64,000 nt of DNA. It comes from Diploptera punctata. Lineage: Eukaryota > Arthropoda > Insecta > Blattodea > Blaberidae. Of this stretch, positions 11,931 to 23,002 are shown piece by piece (the stretch's first letter is position 1; every line of letters starts with the position of its first letter). The DNA lies in assembly GCA_030220185.1 (NCBI GenBank), contig JASPKZ010003845.1:2946001-3010000 (forward strand). The letters run 5' to 3'. Below the pieces are notes generated by a model that searched no databases, was not told the origin of the DNA, and saw only the letters and a program-made list of their open reading frames with translations. Both the position numbers and the translations under genes were made by a program.

Positions 11931-12242
11931 ATGTATTCTGTTAATCTTGGAGAAGGAGGCAATTTTGTAGTCTGATGTAATATTTCAGTATTAGAAGTAA
12001 TGCTAGGTTGTTTGAAAACAAGAAGAGCCCAGCCTTGAGATGAAGAGTCGTTTGAAATTATCTTTCAGTGCAACTGCATTATCTTTCAGTGCAACTGCAT
12101 TTTGGGGAAACTGACTTGTTCATCTTGTATAGGTAAGAACTGACCATATTGAGTCGTACCACAAAATTCTCATAACAATTAAAACAAACAAATCATACGA
12201 ACACAAAAAGTTTATCTAAAAATACTTCGTTCCCATTCCATC

Positions 12243-12560
12243 CATCCATAGTAATTTTGCCCGAGGGCAGGTCTTTCACTGCAGTCATAGCATTTTCATG
12301 CTATGCTTTGCACTTTACTAGGGAATTATCGGTGTGGTAGCTTCCCGTTGCTTCCCACACCGGTGAAGGATGATGATGATAATGATAAGGAAGATGATGA
12401 TGATGATGGCCGGATGATTTTCAGGGACCGTTGGACCTAAGCCTCCTGACATGTGTCTTACAGGTGAGGAAAAACTCCGCGGAGCCTGTACCAACCGGGA
12501 ATCGAACCGGGCTCGCTTCGTGACAAGGCAGTACGCTACCTCGAGACCATAGCGGTGGAC
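12243..12560 (-). mobile_element. SINE-A, near full length
   Basis: Same order of modules as 944..1256: tail module at 12245..12362, GATGAT stretch, middle module ending GTGAGGAAAAACTCCGC, and tRNA-like head with minus-strand B box GGTTCGATTCCC ending at CCATAGCGGTGGA. Confidence 0.8.
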
Positions 12561-12618
12561 CATTAACGAATCAATTAAAATTTTTAACGACATTATACAA
12601 TTATTACATCGTTATGTA

Positions 12619-12636
12619 ATGATCATGATGATGATG

Positions 12637-12696
<60 letters not shown>
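12619..12696. repeat. (GAT)n/(AAT)n microsatellite
   Basis: Short GATGAT lead followed by a long AAT run. Confidence 0.95.
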
Positions 12697-12961
12697 TTTT
12701 TTCAGGATTGTTTCTTTAATACACAGGTATCCTCAACCAATATATACAAATTTTGTTTTTTTAGCATTAAGTTTTTTATAAAGTATGAGGAGCTGCCGAT
12801 AGCATCAAACACCAACATGGAGGACCAGAGACTTTTTCTGGAGTCCACCATAGATCAGTTGCTTTCACTGCAGCTAAGAGTCTGATCCACACTTTATTGC
12901 CTCATCCGCCATCTGCACCATACCGCAGGTCTACTCTGCTGCATCCGCCGTTGGGGCTTCC
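12697..12961. other. Unassigned DNA before the tandem duplication
   Basis: A plus-strand open frame over 12790..12885 includes NMEDQRLFLESTIDQLL. I do not recognise it, and nothing flanking it supports a gene. Confidence 0.3.
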
Positions 12962-13088
12962 CCGTAACCCTCGTTAGGGACCCTTACAAGGTACAATCAG
13001 CCGGGTCAGCTGAACCTAGGTTTTTTAACGAGGTGTTACTCTTCCCCCTCCTCCTTTCTCCTCCGGACTTGGGACCGGCAATGGTGGA

Positions 13089-13125
<37 letters not shown>

Positions 13126-13462
13126 TAATAATAATAATAATAATAACAATAATAATAATAATAACAATGTTTTATTTATTCTGACAAAGTTAAGGCAATA
13201 AAGCCTTTAACTTCCACTCAACCAGCACAAATTACAGTTGTATTCATGGATGCGAAACGTGGACTCTTACTTTAAGGAAGGAAAGGAGATTACGAGTGTT
13301 TGAGAATAAAGTACTTAGGAAAATGTTTGGACCAAAGAGAGATGAAGACAGGTGAATGGAGAAGACTGAATAACAATGAATTACATGGTCTTTATAGGAA
13401 GCCAGATATACTGAGAACAGTTAAGTCTCGTAAACTGCGATGGGCAGGACATGTGGCACGAA
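12962..13462 (+). repeat. Tandem duplication, unit 1 (about 501 bp)
   Basis: The unit is a non-LINE block (CCGTAACCCTCGTTAGGG .. GGGACCGGCAATGGTGG), then (AAT)n, TTTTATTTATTCTGACA.. and an internal piece of LINE A up to ..GGACATGTGGCACG. The whole unit is repeated directly at 13463..13930. Confidence 0.85.
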
Positions 13463-13588
13463 CCGTAACCCTGGTTAGGGACCCTTACAAGGTACTATTA
13501 GCCGGGTCAGCTGAACCTAGATTTTTTAACGAGGCGTTACTCTTCCCCTCCTCCTTTCTCCTCCGTACTTGGGACCGGCAATGGCGGA

Positions 13589-13631
<43 letters not shown>

Positions 13632-13930
13632 TAATGTTTTATTTATTCTGACATATTTAAGGCAATAAAGCCTTTTACTTCCACTCAACCAGCACAAATT
13701 ACAATTGTATTCATGGATGCGAAACATGGACTCTTACTTTAAGGAAGGAAAGGAGATTACGAGTATTTGATAATAAAGTACTTAGGAAAATGTTTGGACC
13801 AAAGAGAGATGAACAGACAGGTGAATGGAGAAGACTTACATAACAATGAACTACATGGTCTTTATAGGAAGCCAGATATAATAAGAACAGTTAAGTCTCG
13901 TAGACTGCGATGGGCAGGACATGTTGCACG
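13463..13930 (+). repeat. Tandem duplication, unit 2
   Basis: Repeats 12962..13462 with a shorter (AAT)n tract. The LINE A part continues past the breakpoint into the normal 3' end, so this unit is the older context and the copy to its left is the duplicate. Confidence 0.85.
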
Positions 13931-14155
13931 TATGGGGAATGCAAGACTTGCATGGAAGCTTCTTGTAGGAAAGCCAGAGGGAAAACGCCCAGTTGGTAGA
14001 TCAAGAATGAGGTGGGAGAATAACATTAACCTTGATTTGAGGGAAGTAGATTATACAGGGGATGATTGGAAAACGTTGGCTCAGGATAGGGATATATGGA
14101 GAGCTTATGTCCGCGCGGCCATGAACCTACGGGTTCCATAGTGCCAGTGAGTTAG
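13680..14155 (+). mobile_element. LINE A 3' end, fairly well preserved
   Basis: Carries LRWAGHVARMGNARLAWKLL, then VGKPEGKRPVGRSRMRWENN, then LDLREVDYTGDDWKTLAQD and the 3' end GGGTTCCATAGTGCCAGTGA. It overlaps unit 2 of the tandem duplication. The upstream part is one frame off (LDQREMNRQVNGED), so the ORF is broken. Confidence 0.85.
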
Positions 14156-14283
14156 TTATTCTCGAACTTTTAAAGCAGAATTTTCTGTAATAAACATTGT
14201 AGAACAAATTTTATTCGCTACTTATTATTAACATCACTGCTTCATACAAAGGACATTAGACACCTATTACGTCACAAAATATT

Positions 14284-14535
14284 CATGTCACTAACTTACT
14301 AATTATCTGGCAGTATCGAAACTGTAGGTTCATGGCTGCGCGGACATAAGTTCTCCATACATCCCTATACTGAGCTAAAGTTTTCCAATCATCCCCTGTA
14401 TAATCTACTTCCTTCAAATCTTGGTTAATGTTATTCTCCTATCTCATTCTTGGTCGATCAACTAGAAGTTTTCCCTCTGGTTTTCCTTCAAGAAGCTTCC
14501 ATGCCCCTCTTTCATTCCCTCATTCGTGCCACCAT
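14284..14535 (-). mobile_element. LINE A 3' fragment, inverted
   Basis: Starts with CTGGCAGTATCGAAACTGTAG, the complement of the LINE A 3' terminus, and ends at TTCATTCCCTCATTCGTGCC. It lies tail to tail with the plus-strand copy ending at 14155. Confidence 0.8.
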
Positions 14536-14734
14536 TAACTTTATGACGTGTTATATTCCACAATATGCGTAATGATTAGTTTTTTCTGAAAAATGTACAT
14601 AATTAGATTATATTTTTTGGAACTAAATTTTCAGATGTTGAAACAAATATTAACTTAGTAAAATTGTATATTCCACATCAGGAAGTATTATTTATAATCT
14701 TGTATAAATGTCATTGTCGTCCCATGTGTAAAAG

Positions 14735-14960
14735 TTGAGATAATAAGTTTTATATAAAGTTGATGTCAAGTTGACACGTTAAAGGAATGAGAGAAGACAG
14801 AATTCCGAAAACAATTTTGGAATGGAATGACGAAGGTAGAAGGAGAAGAGGTAAAAACCATAGGGACAATGGATGGATGAGATCAGAAAGAGTATGAATA
14901 GAATAGAATTGAATTGACGGAAAAAGATTGGGCAAGACAGTATTTTTTGGAAGAAAAAAA
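14735..14960 (+). mobile_element. LINE 3' tail fragment
   Basis: Reads RMREDRIPKTILEWNDEGRR then RRGKNHRDNGWM, a LINE B-like C-terminus, with stops. Confidence 0.55.
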
Positions 14961-15339
14961 AACTTCGGGTTGAAGTAAAAACTACTGTAGTGTTAAAAAT
15001 TTCTAATAAAAAAATAAGTTTTCATGACAGACACAATACACGCGAACAGAATGGGTTAACAAATAAAATCAAATAATTGAAAAATGAACATAAAAACGCA
15101 TTGTAGTAAAACAGAAAATTAAAATATAACATGGCTATAAAAAAGGAAAAAGAATAGCAAGTAAAAAAAACTGGTGGTATTGGTTTGGAATGTGGCAGGT
15201 GGCGAAGAAGTCACCCCACAGATTACAATAATGACAGTGATGTGTCCGCTCGCCGCCAGTTATTTAAATGTGACGACAACTATTAAATACTAGGTTCAGA
15301 CCTAATACACACAACAAACAGCAGACAATACAGTTTGTG
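14961..15339. other. Unassigned stretch
   Basis: AT-rich. The words CTACTGTAGTGTTAAAAATT and TTCTAATAAAAAAA echo 11770..11810, so part is repetitive. No gene seen. Confidence 0.35.
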
Positions 15340-16430
15340 CTAATATAAACAGCCAATCAGTGAGGAACAGAGTGGATTTAGACTTGGCAGATCATGTATT
15401 GACAATGTTTTTACAATGATCTGTATTTCAAGTGCCCTACATTAAATAAATAAAAAATGTTTTTATAATGAAGCAAATTATAGAATAACCTAGAGAGTTT
15501 AATGTAGAAACCCACATGACCTTTGTAGACCTAGAAAAAGCCTTCGACAAAGTAAACCACCCTTTATTATGGAAGATAATGCAAAAAAAAAACCTGATAC
15601 ACCTAATAAAAACTATTCAAAGTTTATATGAAAATACAAAAATAATAATTTAAATAAATGGAAAATTAACAGAAGAAATTAGAATTGATTGTGGTTTAAA
15701 ACAGGGGTGTAGCCTTTCCCCAACACTTTTTAATATATATTTAGACGGTATTCTTGATGAAAGGAAACAATTGATTCATAAGGAATTACAAATTAGACGA
15801 ATTAAAACACTGAATGCATTATGTTTTGCAGATGATATAGTATTAATTTTTGACAGAGAGGTCAGACTACAAAAAAGCAGTCTATCATTTAAATAATATA
15901 TCTAAGAAATATAATATGATAATTTCAAAATCGAAAACTAACGTAATGGCGTTCCATAGAAATTACACAGTAAGAACAAAAATAGTAATAGAACATAAAG
16001 TGTTGGAACACGTTTCTTACTTCCAGTATTTGGGTTGCGATATAAGTTAAGAAGAAGAAGAAGAAGAAGAAGACGAAAATATAAATAAGAAAATCCAGAA
16101 ATTCCAATATATTTGTGGAACAATCAGACGAACAGCGGAAATGAGATTCCTAAGGCCTGTGAAAGGTTGTACAAGAGAAGAACATATCAGAAATGAGAAT
16201 ATTAGAGAGGAACCAGAAGTACAACTACTTCTTCAACAAATAGAACACAGGAACAATTGGATAGAACATCTGCAAAGAATGACAGAGGATAGGATAACAA
16301 AGATGGTACTGATGTATAATCCTGGCGGACGAAGATCGGCGAGAAGACCAAGAAAGCGCTGGGTTGAACAGATGTGAGATCGGAACAGGCAAAGATCTAA
16401 TCCGTGAAGGATGATGATAAATAAATTGCA
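15340..16430 (+). mobile_element. LINE B, 5'-truncated reverse transcriptase
   Basis: Degenerate non-LTR reverse transcriptase. In order: EEQSGFRLGRSCIDNVF (about 15370), motif A TFVDLEKAFDKVNH (15515), motif B LKQGCSLSPTLFNIYLDG (15695), motif C CFADDIVL (15825), MAFHRNY..VLEHVSYFQYLGCDIS (15945..16050), then EMRFLRPVKGCTREEHI and the C-terminal RMTEDRITKMVLMYNPGGRR. Stops and frame shifts separate these blocks. An in-frame GAAGAAGAA expansion at 16053..16072 interrupts the middle. A 36-bp piece of a different LINE is inserted at 15420..15455. Confidence 0.85.
15404..15471 (+). mobile_element. 36-bp RNase H-LINE 3' end with 16-bp target-site duplication
   Basis: The inserted piece at 15420..15455 contains GTATTTCAAGTGCCCTACAT, the same 3' end as the LINE at 32711..33084. 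It is flanked by AATGTTTTTACAATGA (15404..15419) and AATGTTTTTATAATGA (15456..15471), a 15/16 match. This is a severely 5'-truncated retrotransposition into LINE B. Confidence 0.75.
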
Positions 16431-16441
16431 ATATATTAAAT

Positions 16442-16770
16442 AGTCGGCCAATGGTGGTCTAGTGGTTATGTTCCTTGATTGAAGTTCCGAGGGAAGTGGG
16501 TTTAAATCTGGCAGGATCGATCTATTTTTAGAATGAAAAAGTTCAAGGAACAAGCCCTCTGAAAAATACTTTAAACCGTGGGTCCTAAGTCTAAAGATTT
16601 TTGGGTTCGTAAAAGAACCTCAAGTGTGAATAAAACGGCCTCTGAACAAAACTTAACCGACCTTCACCCATCCGAGTAATATCTTAGTTTCCTGCTAATG
16701 CCTTCTCGAGGCGATATACTAATCACATGTCCCTCGCTGACAGCTGTAGGGAAATAAGTGTAACTAAAAA
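16442..16770 (+). mobile_element. SINE-B
   Basis: Head GTCGGCCAATGGTGGTCTAG with A-box-like TGGTCTAGTGGTTATG. The B box is decayed (GGGTTTAAATCT). The body has GTGGGTCCTAAGTCTAAAG and ends near AAGTGTAACTAAA. Confidence 0.75.
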
Positions 16771-17040
16771 AAAACTTTCCACTAGGGACACACCCATGAC
16801 ACGCATTGGGACGAATGGGGATCAATACATCATGTTAAATAAATATGTTGTTCAAGTTACACTTCGAAATTTAATTATTGGTTTTGAGACTGTTTTGATC
16901 CAGTCTCATAAGGATACATACATATACAGGGTTCTGCCCAAGAGTAGGTACTTCACAGCAAACTCAGCATTCTCCACTCTTTCCTTAACTCAACCTTCCT
17001 TTTTGTATGCGCATACAAATAATTAATTTTAATATTGTCT
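16771..17040. other. Unassigned stretch
   Basis: No repeat family or coding signal recognised. The open frame here lacks motifs. Confidence 0.35.
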
Positions 17041-17530
17041 ATCATCTGATGTCATTTTCTGACTCTAACCTTCTTTCTGTTGACCATTCCTTCCAGGGCA
17101 TCCTTTAGCAGGCAGTTTCTTTTTAGCCAGTGGCCAATCCAATTTATTTTCCTCTTCTTTATGAATTCCAGCATCGTTCTTCCTTCACCCACTCTGTCTA
17201 GCACATCTTTATTTTTTATTTTGACGGTCCATTTAATATGCTCCATTTTTCTTCGTATCCACATCTCAAAAGCTTCCAGTCTCTTTTCCTCATTCCGTCG
17301 TAATGTCCTTGTCTCTGAATCATACAATGCTACACTCCACACAAAGCATTTCACTAGCCTCTTCCGTATTTTTTTTTTGCCATATTATTCTCTTCTTGTT
17401 AAAAGCTTCTTTTGTCATTGCTATCCTCTGCTTTACTTCTTGTCAGCAATTCATGTTACTACTGATAGTACAACCCAAGTATTTGAAGCTCTCCACTTGC
17501 TCAATAGCCTCATCAGAATATTAACATGAC
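17041..17530 (-). mobile_element. LINE D 3' fragment
   Basis: A minus-strand peptide with DEAIEQVESFKYLGC-like start (near 17515), a broken middle, then LYDSETRTLRRNEEKRLEAF, EMWIRRKMEHIKWTVKI and FIKKRKINWIGHWLKRN. This is the region after the RT domain of a non-LTR element, distinct from A, B and C. Two frame changes precede 17354. Confidence 0.75.
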
Positions 17531-17532
17531 TT

Positions 17533-17640
17533 GAGACAAACTAATTATACAGAGAATGATGGGAAATATTAATTCGGGGTACGGAGAGTTCATGTCCGCA
17601 CCCCGATTCGATATTGCCATGAGTTAGTCAGTTCCTTACA
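17533..17640 (+). mobile_element. LINE A 3' terminal fragment
   Basis: TTCATGTCCGCACCCCGATTC and GATATTGCCATGAGTTAGT match the LINE A end with a small deletion. Confidence 0.65.
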
Positions 17641-17949
17641 CAGAAATAAATTACCACATCCGGGTAAAGGGTATGCACCAAACCTGTTACTTTACAGGGT
17701 GTAGAATATCACTTAGAATTACATATACGGTACCTTTATTCTCACAAAGGGGCAAAACAGTATAATTATCATAGGATGAAGGAAGGCCTAAATTACTGTC
17801 TTCATACATGAAAAAAGCAACTTATCAGAGTTCGTATACTATTAGTGGCTGCTTATTATAATCACAGAAGGCTGGAACAAACCTCAAGCAGTATCTACAA
17901 AGAGAGAGAGAGGTTAAACTGAAGCACGAGAATTTGTTTCTTGATAATT
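17641..17949. other. Unassigned stretch
   Basis: Nothing recognised. A GAGAGAGAG run is at about 17902..17911. Confidence 0.35.
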
Positions 17950-19365
17950 ACATGGAGGAGATCTTTTAGTAATGTTTTTAACAAAACTTTTTAATAAAGT
18001 TGAAATTGGAGACGATATCCCAGAAGACTGGAATTTATCGTACATTACTCCTATTTTTAAAAAAAGGTGATAGAAAACTGTATTCCAATTATAGAGGTAT
18101 AAGCGTTATACCTTCAACAGCTAGGATTTTTAGTAAAATTATAAACTTAAGCAGATAAAAGATAACTTAAGAGAAGAACAATGTGGATTCCGGAGTGGAA
18201 TATCATGTATTGATAATATTTTCTGTATTAGACAATTACAAGAGAAAATCCTAGCAAAAAATAAAGAACTACATATGACCTTTATTGATTTAGAGATGGC
18301 ATATGATAGTGTACCTCGACAATTGTTATGGATGGCAATGAGAAATATGAATATCTGTTATAAATGGATTAATATTGTTAGGAGGATCTATAGTAATACA
18401 AAAGCTAAAGTAAAAATACAGAATAATTTAACAGAGGAATTCACAGTGAATAAAGGCCTTAAGCAGGGATGCAGTTTGTCACCAATCCTTTTTAACATTT
18501 ATTTAGACCAGGCTCTTAACTTATGGTATAAAAAATGTTCTGAAATGGGTATTCCTATAGGAGGAAAAGTACTGCATTCATTGTTGTTTGCAGATGATCA
18601 AATAATTTTTGCAGGGGATGAAGATGATATGAAATATATGATAAATAAATTAATGGAAGAATATAAAAAATGGGGACTGAATATAAATTTACAGAAAACA
18701 GAATATATGTGTTTGGGAAAGGATGTGGATGACCTCATACTTGAAACAGGGAAAATAAAAAAATGTGAATTTTTTAAATATCTTAGGTCAATAATTACAA
18801 GTTTCGGTACCTGTGAGAGAGATGTACAGGCTAAAATTGCAATGGCAAAAAATGCAACTAAGACATTACATGGAGTAATTTGGAACAAAAATATTACAAA
18901 GGAAACTAAAATGAAAATTTATAAGAGCATAATACAGAATATTTTGTCATATGGAAGCGAAACTTGGTCTTTGACGGAATTACAAAAGAATAAAATTAGA
19001 ACAGTTGAATTCGATTATTTTAGAAGAAGCCTCTAAAAAACAAGACAGGATAAAATAAGAAATGAATTCCTTTGGAGAGAAATGAAGGTCACCACATCTG
19101 TTGTTAAGAGGATTGAAAATCAAACGCTTAAATGGTATGGCCATGTACAAAGAATGGAAAATGAAAGATGGCCAAAAAATATATACCAATGGTCACCCCC
19201 TGGAAGAAATAAACGTGGCAGGCCAAGATGGAAATGGAAAACCTACGCCAGAACAATAATGGAGGATAGGAATTTGGAAGAGGGCGATTGGAATGACAGA
19301 GATAAATGGAAACTGAAGACGGCAAACCTATAAGTGGGGGAAAGCCGAAGAAGAAGAAGAAGAAG
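17950..19365 (+). mobile_element. LINE C copy 2, longest copy in the window
   Basis: Non-LTR element covering most of the RT domain: EIGDDIPEDWNLSYITPIF and YSNYRGISVIPSTARI (17995..18140), EEQCGFRSGISCIDNIF (18175), motif A TFIDLEMAYDSVPR (18280), motif B LKQGCSLSPILFNIYLDQA (18458), motif C LLFADDQIIFAG (18585) and the C-terminal WYGHVQRMENERWP (19130). A frame shift in an A run near 18060 and a TAA near 19035 break the frame. An open segment of 253 codons spans 18275..19036. The 3' end is AAGTGGGGGAAAGCCG plus (GAA)n. Confidence 0.9.
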
Positions 19366-19367
19366 AT

Positions 19368-19866
19368 AATTACATGGGATAATTTGGAACAAAAATACGT
19401 ATTACAAAGGAAACTATAATGAAAATTTAAGGAGCATAATATAGAATATTTTGTCACATGGAAGTGAAACTTGGTCTTTGACGGAATTACAAAAGAATAA
19501 AATTAGAACAGTTGAATTGATTATTTTAGAATAAGCCTCCAAAAAACAAGACAGGATAAAATAAGAAATGAATTCCTTTGGAGAGAAATGAATGTCACCA
19601 CATCTGTTGTTAAGAGGGTTGAAAATCAAACGCTTAAATGGTTTGGCCATGAACTAAGAATGGAAGATGAAAGATGGCCAAAAATATATACCAATGATCA
19701 CCGCCTGGAAGAAATAAACGTGGCAGACCAAGATGAAAATGGAAAACGTACGTCAGAACTGTAATAGATGATAGGAATTTTGAAGAAGGATTTTGGGATG
19801 ATAGAAATAAATGGAAACTGAAGACGGCAAGCTTATAAGTGGGGGAAAGCCGAAGAAGAAGATAAT
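19368..19866 (+). mobile_element. LINE C copy 3, older 3' fragment
   Basis: Repeats the 3' portion of copy 2 (from CATGGGATAATTTGGAACAA to AGTGGGGGAAAGCCGAAGAA) immediately downstream of its GAA tail, with clearly more substitutions. It is therefore a separate older insertion, not a fresh duplication. Confidence 0.8.
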
Positions 19867-19889
19867 TAATTTAAAATTATAACTAATTA

Positions 19890-19995
19890 ATAAACTCACT
19901 GGTACTATAGAACCCCTAGGTTCATGACCGAGCGGATATAAGCTATCCTGATCTAATATTTCCCAATGATTCCCTGAATAATTTACCTCCGTCTA
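19890..19995 (-). mobile_element. LINE A 3' terminal fragment
   Basis: CTCACTGGTACTATAGAACC begins the inverted LINE A terminus. It stops at about TTTACCTCCGTC. Confidence 0.7.
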
Positions 19996-20014
19996 GGCGT
20001 CCCAACTCCTTTCA

Positions 20015-20500
20015 AAAAACATATAAAACAATTATTCTACCAATTATATTAATGGATGCGTATCTTTGGACCCTTACTTTAAGGGAGGAAAGGAGATTAC
20101 GAGTATTTGAGAATGAAGTTCTTAGGAAAATTTTTGGACCAAAGAGAGATGAACAGACAGGTGAATGCAGAAGACTACTAACAGTGAACTACATGGTCTT
20201 TATAGGAAGCCAGATATAATAAGAACAGTTAAGTCTCGTAGACTGCGATGGGCAGGACATGTGACACGAATGGGGAATAAAATACGTGCATGGAAGTTTC
20301 TTGTAGGAAAACCAGAGGGGAAACGCCCAATTGGTTGACCAACAGTGAGGTGAGAGAATAACATTAACTATGATTTGAGGGAAGTAGACTATACAGGGAA
20401 TGATTGGAAAGCATTAGCTCAGGATAGGGATGTATGGAGAGCTTATGTTCGCGCGGCCATGTGCCTAAGGGTTCGATAGCGTCAGTGAGTTACTTGGTTA
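20015..20500 (+). mobile_element. LINE A 3' part
   Basis: From TTCTACCAATTATATTAATGG through REERRLRVFENEVLRKIFGP, LRWAGHVTRMGNKIRAWK and the terminus GGGTTCGATAGCGTCAGTGA. There is a small deletion at the HNNELHGL segment and a stop in the GRP motif. Confidence 0.85.
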
Positions 20501-20502
20501 CT

Positions 20503-21095
20503 TCAAATCATGGTTATGTTATTCTTCCATCTCATTTTTGGTCTAGCAACTGGGTGCTATTTCTCTGGTTTTCCTTCAAGGAGTTTCCATTCTCCTCTTT
20601 CATTCCTCATTCGTGCCACATGTCCTGCCGACCGCAATCTACGAGACTTAACTGTTCTTATTATATCTGGTATATGATCACAGAGCTCACTCTTATATAG
20701 CCATCTCCATTCACCTGTCTGTTCATCTCTCTTTGGTTTTAAAAAAATCGTAAGAACTTCATTCTCAAATATTCGCAAATATTTCTCCCCCCATTTGATT
20801 TCTCATTAAGATTATACAACTCACTGTTATTGAAGCATTCTCCATTCACCTGTCTGTTTATCTCAATTTGTTAAAAAAAACTCCTAAGAACTTTATTCTC
20901 AAATACTTGCAAAGTTTTCTCCTCCCTTGAAACAAGATTCCATGTTTTCACATCCATATAATATAATCGGATAATAACAGTTTTATATAGAGAATTTGGG
21001 ACGACAAAAAACCTGTAATAGGTCATAGCATGCGTTTCTACAATTGAGCCCATTTTAAATTTATTTCTGCAACTCTTTAGTTGTTCTTTAGTATT
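20503..21095 (-). mobile_element. LINE A internal fragments, inverted
   Basis: Complement of LINE A from the WENNI region back through the GTTCATCTCTCTTTGG region, a 40-bp break near 20800, then a second overlapping segment (20815..21095) reaching the region before WTL. It meets the plus copy at 20500 head-on, without its own 3' terminus. Confidence 0.8.
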
Positions 21096-21170
21096 CAGAC
21101 TGGGAGGACCACGAGCATCGCGACCGAAAATATACACCGTGCCCACAAATATAGTGTCATACTTTACACT

Positions 21171-21470
21171 ACTACTACGTCGCTTTGGATAATCGTATCT
21201 AAATGAAATTGGCGACAATCAAAAGAGAAACTCAAAAAGTTTTGTGCATGTTAACAATGGAGAATAATGGACAACAATACATAAACTAAACTAAATTTAA
21301 TCATTTTTTATGGTCGATAAGGGTTATGAATATTTAGCAGACAGCGATGTCTGCAGCGTCACTTGTGGGGGCCACATTCAATGTCTATGAGGTATAGCAA
21401 AACTTTTTGAGCTTCTCTTTTGATTGTCACCAATTTCATTTAGATACGATTATCCAAACGACGTAGTAGT
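21171..21470. mobile_element. Non-autonomous TIR element (about 300 bp)
   Basis: Inverted repeats of about 75 bp: left ACTACTACGTCGC..GGATAATCGTATC..CAAAAAGTTTTG (21171..21246), and right with the complementary order ending CGTAGTAGT at 21470. The interior has no coding signal. The length and structure are those of a MITE. The superfamily is not determined. Confidence 0.75.
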
Positions 21471-21480
21471 ATGAAGAAAG

Positions 21481-21815
21481 TTAAAAATTAAATTGTACCT
21501 GTTGGTAGGTGCCGTCGTCCTCAACTTCGTTAAAATATTGTATATAAAATTAACTGGAGCACTTTCGGAAGTTATCTTCCATCTTCTGCAGGTTGAGCTT
21601 CCGCTACTCGTTGTTGTGTACGGTGATGTATACTCCTACTGTTTGTAGCAGCAACTGTTGGAGTATACATCACAGTACACAACAACGAGTAGCGGAAGCT
21701 CAACCCGCAGAAGATGGAAGATAACTTCCGAAAGCGCTCCAGTTAATTTTATATACAATATTTTAACAAAGTTGAGGACGACGGCACCTACCAACAGGTA
21801 CAATTTAATTTTTAA
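21481..21815. mobile_element. Penelope-like foldback, near-perfect 335-bp palindrome
   Basis: Arms 21481..21637 and 21659..21815 are almost perfectly complementary around a 21-nt spacer. Outer arm words are TACCTGTTGGTAGGTGCCG and TCGTCCTCAAC; inner words are TTATCTTCCATCTTCTGCAG and TCCGCTACTCG. They match the terminal words of other PLE-related pieces in the window. Confidence 0.7.
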
Positions 21816-22606
21816 CATTCATCATATGACTTCATCTCAACGGAATTTGATACGCATTTTACTCGTACTAGTATTAGCGTAGTAGTAGTTTATAGTATAA
21901 TACTATATTTGCGGACGCGGTGTATATTGCGCTATTCTATCCGGTATTATGGGAATGAATGGGATGAAAGTCTACTCTGCGATGCTATGTAAGTTGTACG
22001 CAATTTTCTGGGTTATTAGACCAATGAAAATATAGTCATACATCTGATTTCTTTACATTACACCTAGAACTTTACTCGGAATTAGTATAGTAGAACTAAG
22101 ATAGTAACTTGTAACCTGACGCGGCATCTTATCTAATATTTACCTGTCTAGCTTTGATAGTAATGATGTGATATCTAGGTTAACATAGGCTACGTTGTTC
22201 ATAAAGGAGACGAAATGAGTTGTGAAGGTATTCTTGTTTAGTTGCGAGACATAATACAACTATTAAGAATGAACTTTGTACAAAAAGAAAGTTTACAATC
22301 ACAAGTAAAGAATGCTATTATGCAAAACAATAGAAGAAAATAGCACTGTGAACTTAAGGTAACTTGAATTATTACCTAAGTCGTGTTTTAACATTTAACC
22401 TCACAACTGCAATCTCATCGCAAAACCAATATTTTCTGCACATAAACATTGTAAAATGTTAATATTACAACCAAGAATCTGCTATCGCCCGTTTTAAATC
22501 GAATCCAATCGACATACAATGGAGTGTGGCTTCTGCATTGACATCATTATCATTCAATCCTTTTAAAATTCATACTCAACCACCGTTGAGTTCGTTTTGT
22601 GATAAG
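21816..22606. other. Unassigned stretch
   Basis: No coding motif or repeat shared with the rest of the window was noticed. Confidence 0.4.
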
Positions 22607-22775
22607 TTAAAACATATAATTAGTACCTGAGAAAACAGTCGTCCTCAGCATTAAAATTCATTAAAATTCTGTAGTACTCAATCCAGTTGCTGAAGATGGA
22701 ACAAGCAGTTATAAAAGGCCTTCACAATTTTAATGCTGACGACTGTTTTCTCAGGTACTAATTTCATTTTTTAAC
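22607..22775. mobile_element. Small foldback related to Penelope-like ends
   Basis: Arms GTTAAAACATATAATTAGTA..CAGTCGTCCTCAGC and their complement GCTGACGACTGTTTTCTCAG (22730..22775) enclose TTGCTGAAGATGGAACAAGC and AAAAGGCC, the same word order as the larger PLE foldbacks. Confidence 0.55.
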
Positions 22776-23002
22776 TTATCATTATCATTGTTATTATTGT
22801 AGTTATTGTCGTTATTATTGTTGTTAAGTAGTTGGTACTTATATTGAAAGACTGTTTTTAACTATCCTGATTATTTTCATAGGAAAAGTGTTGAAAAGCC
22901 AGAAACATTTTGCACAGAGGTACGAGTATTTTATTTCAGACTATAGTTTCTTGTACGTGACTTATATATTGTTATTGTTACCAACACTATAATCATTATT
23001 CT

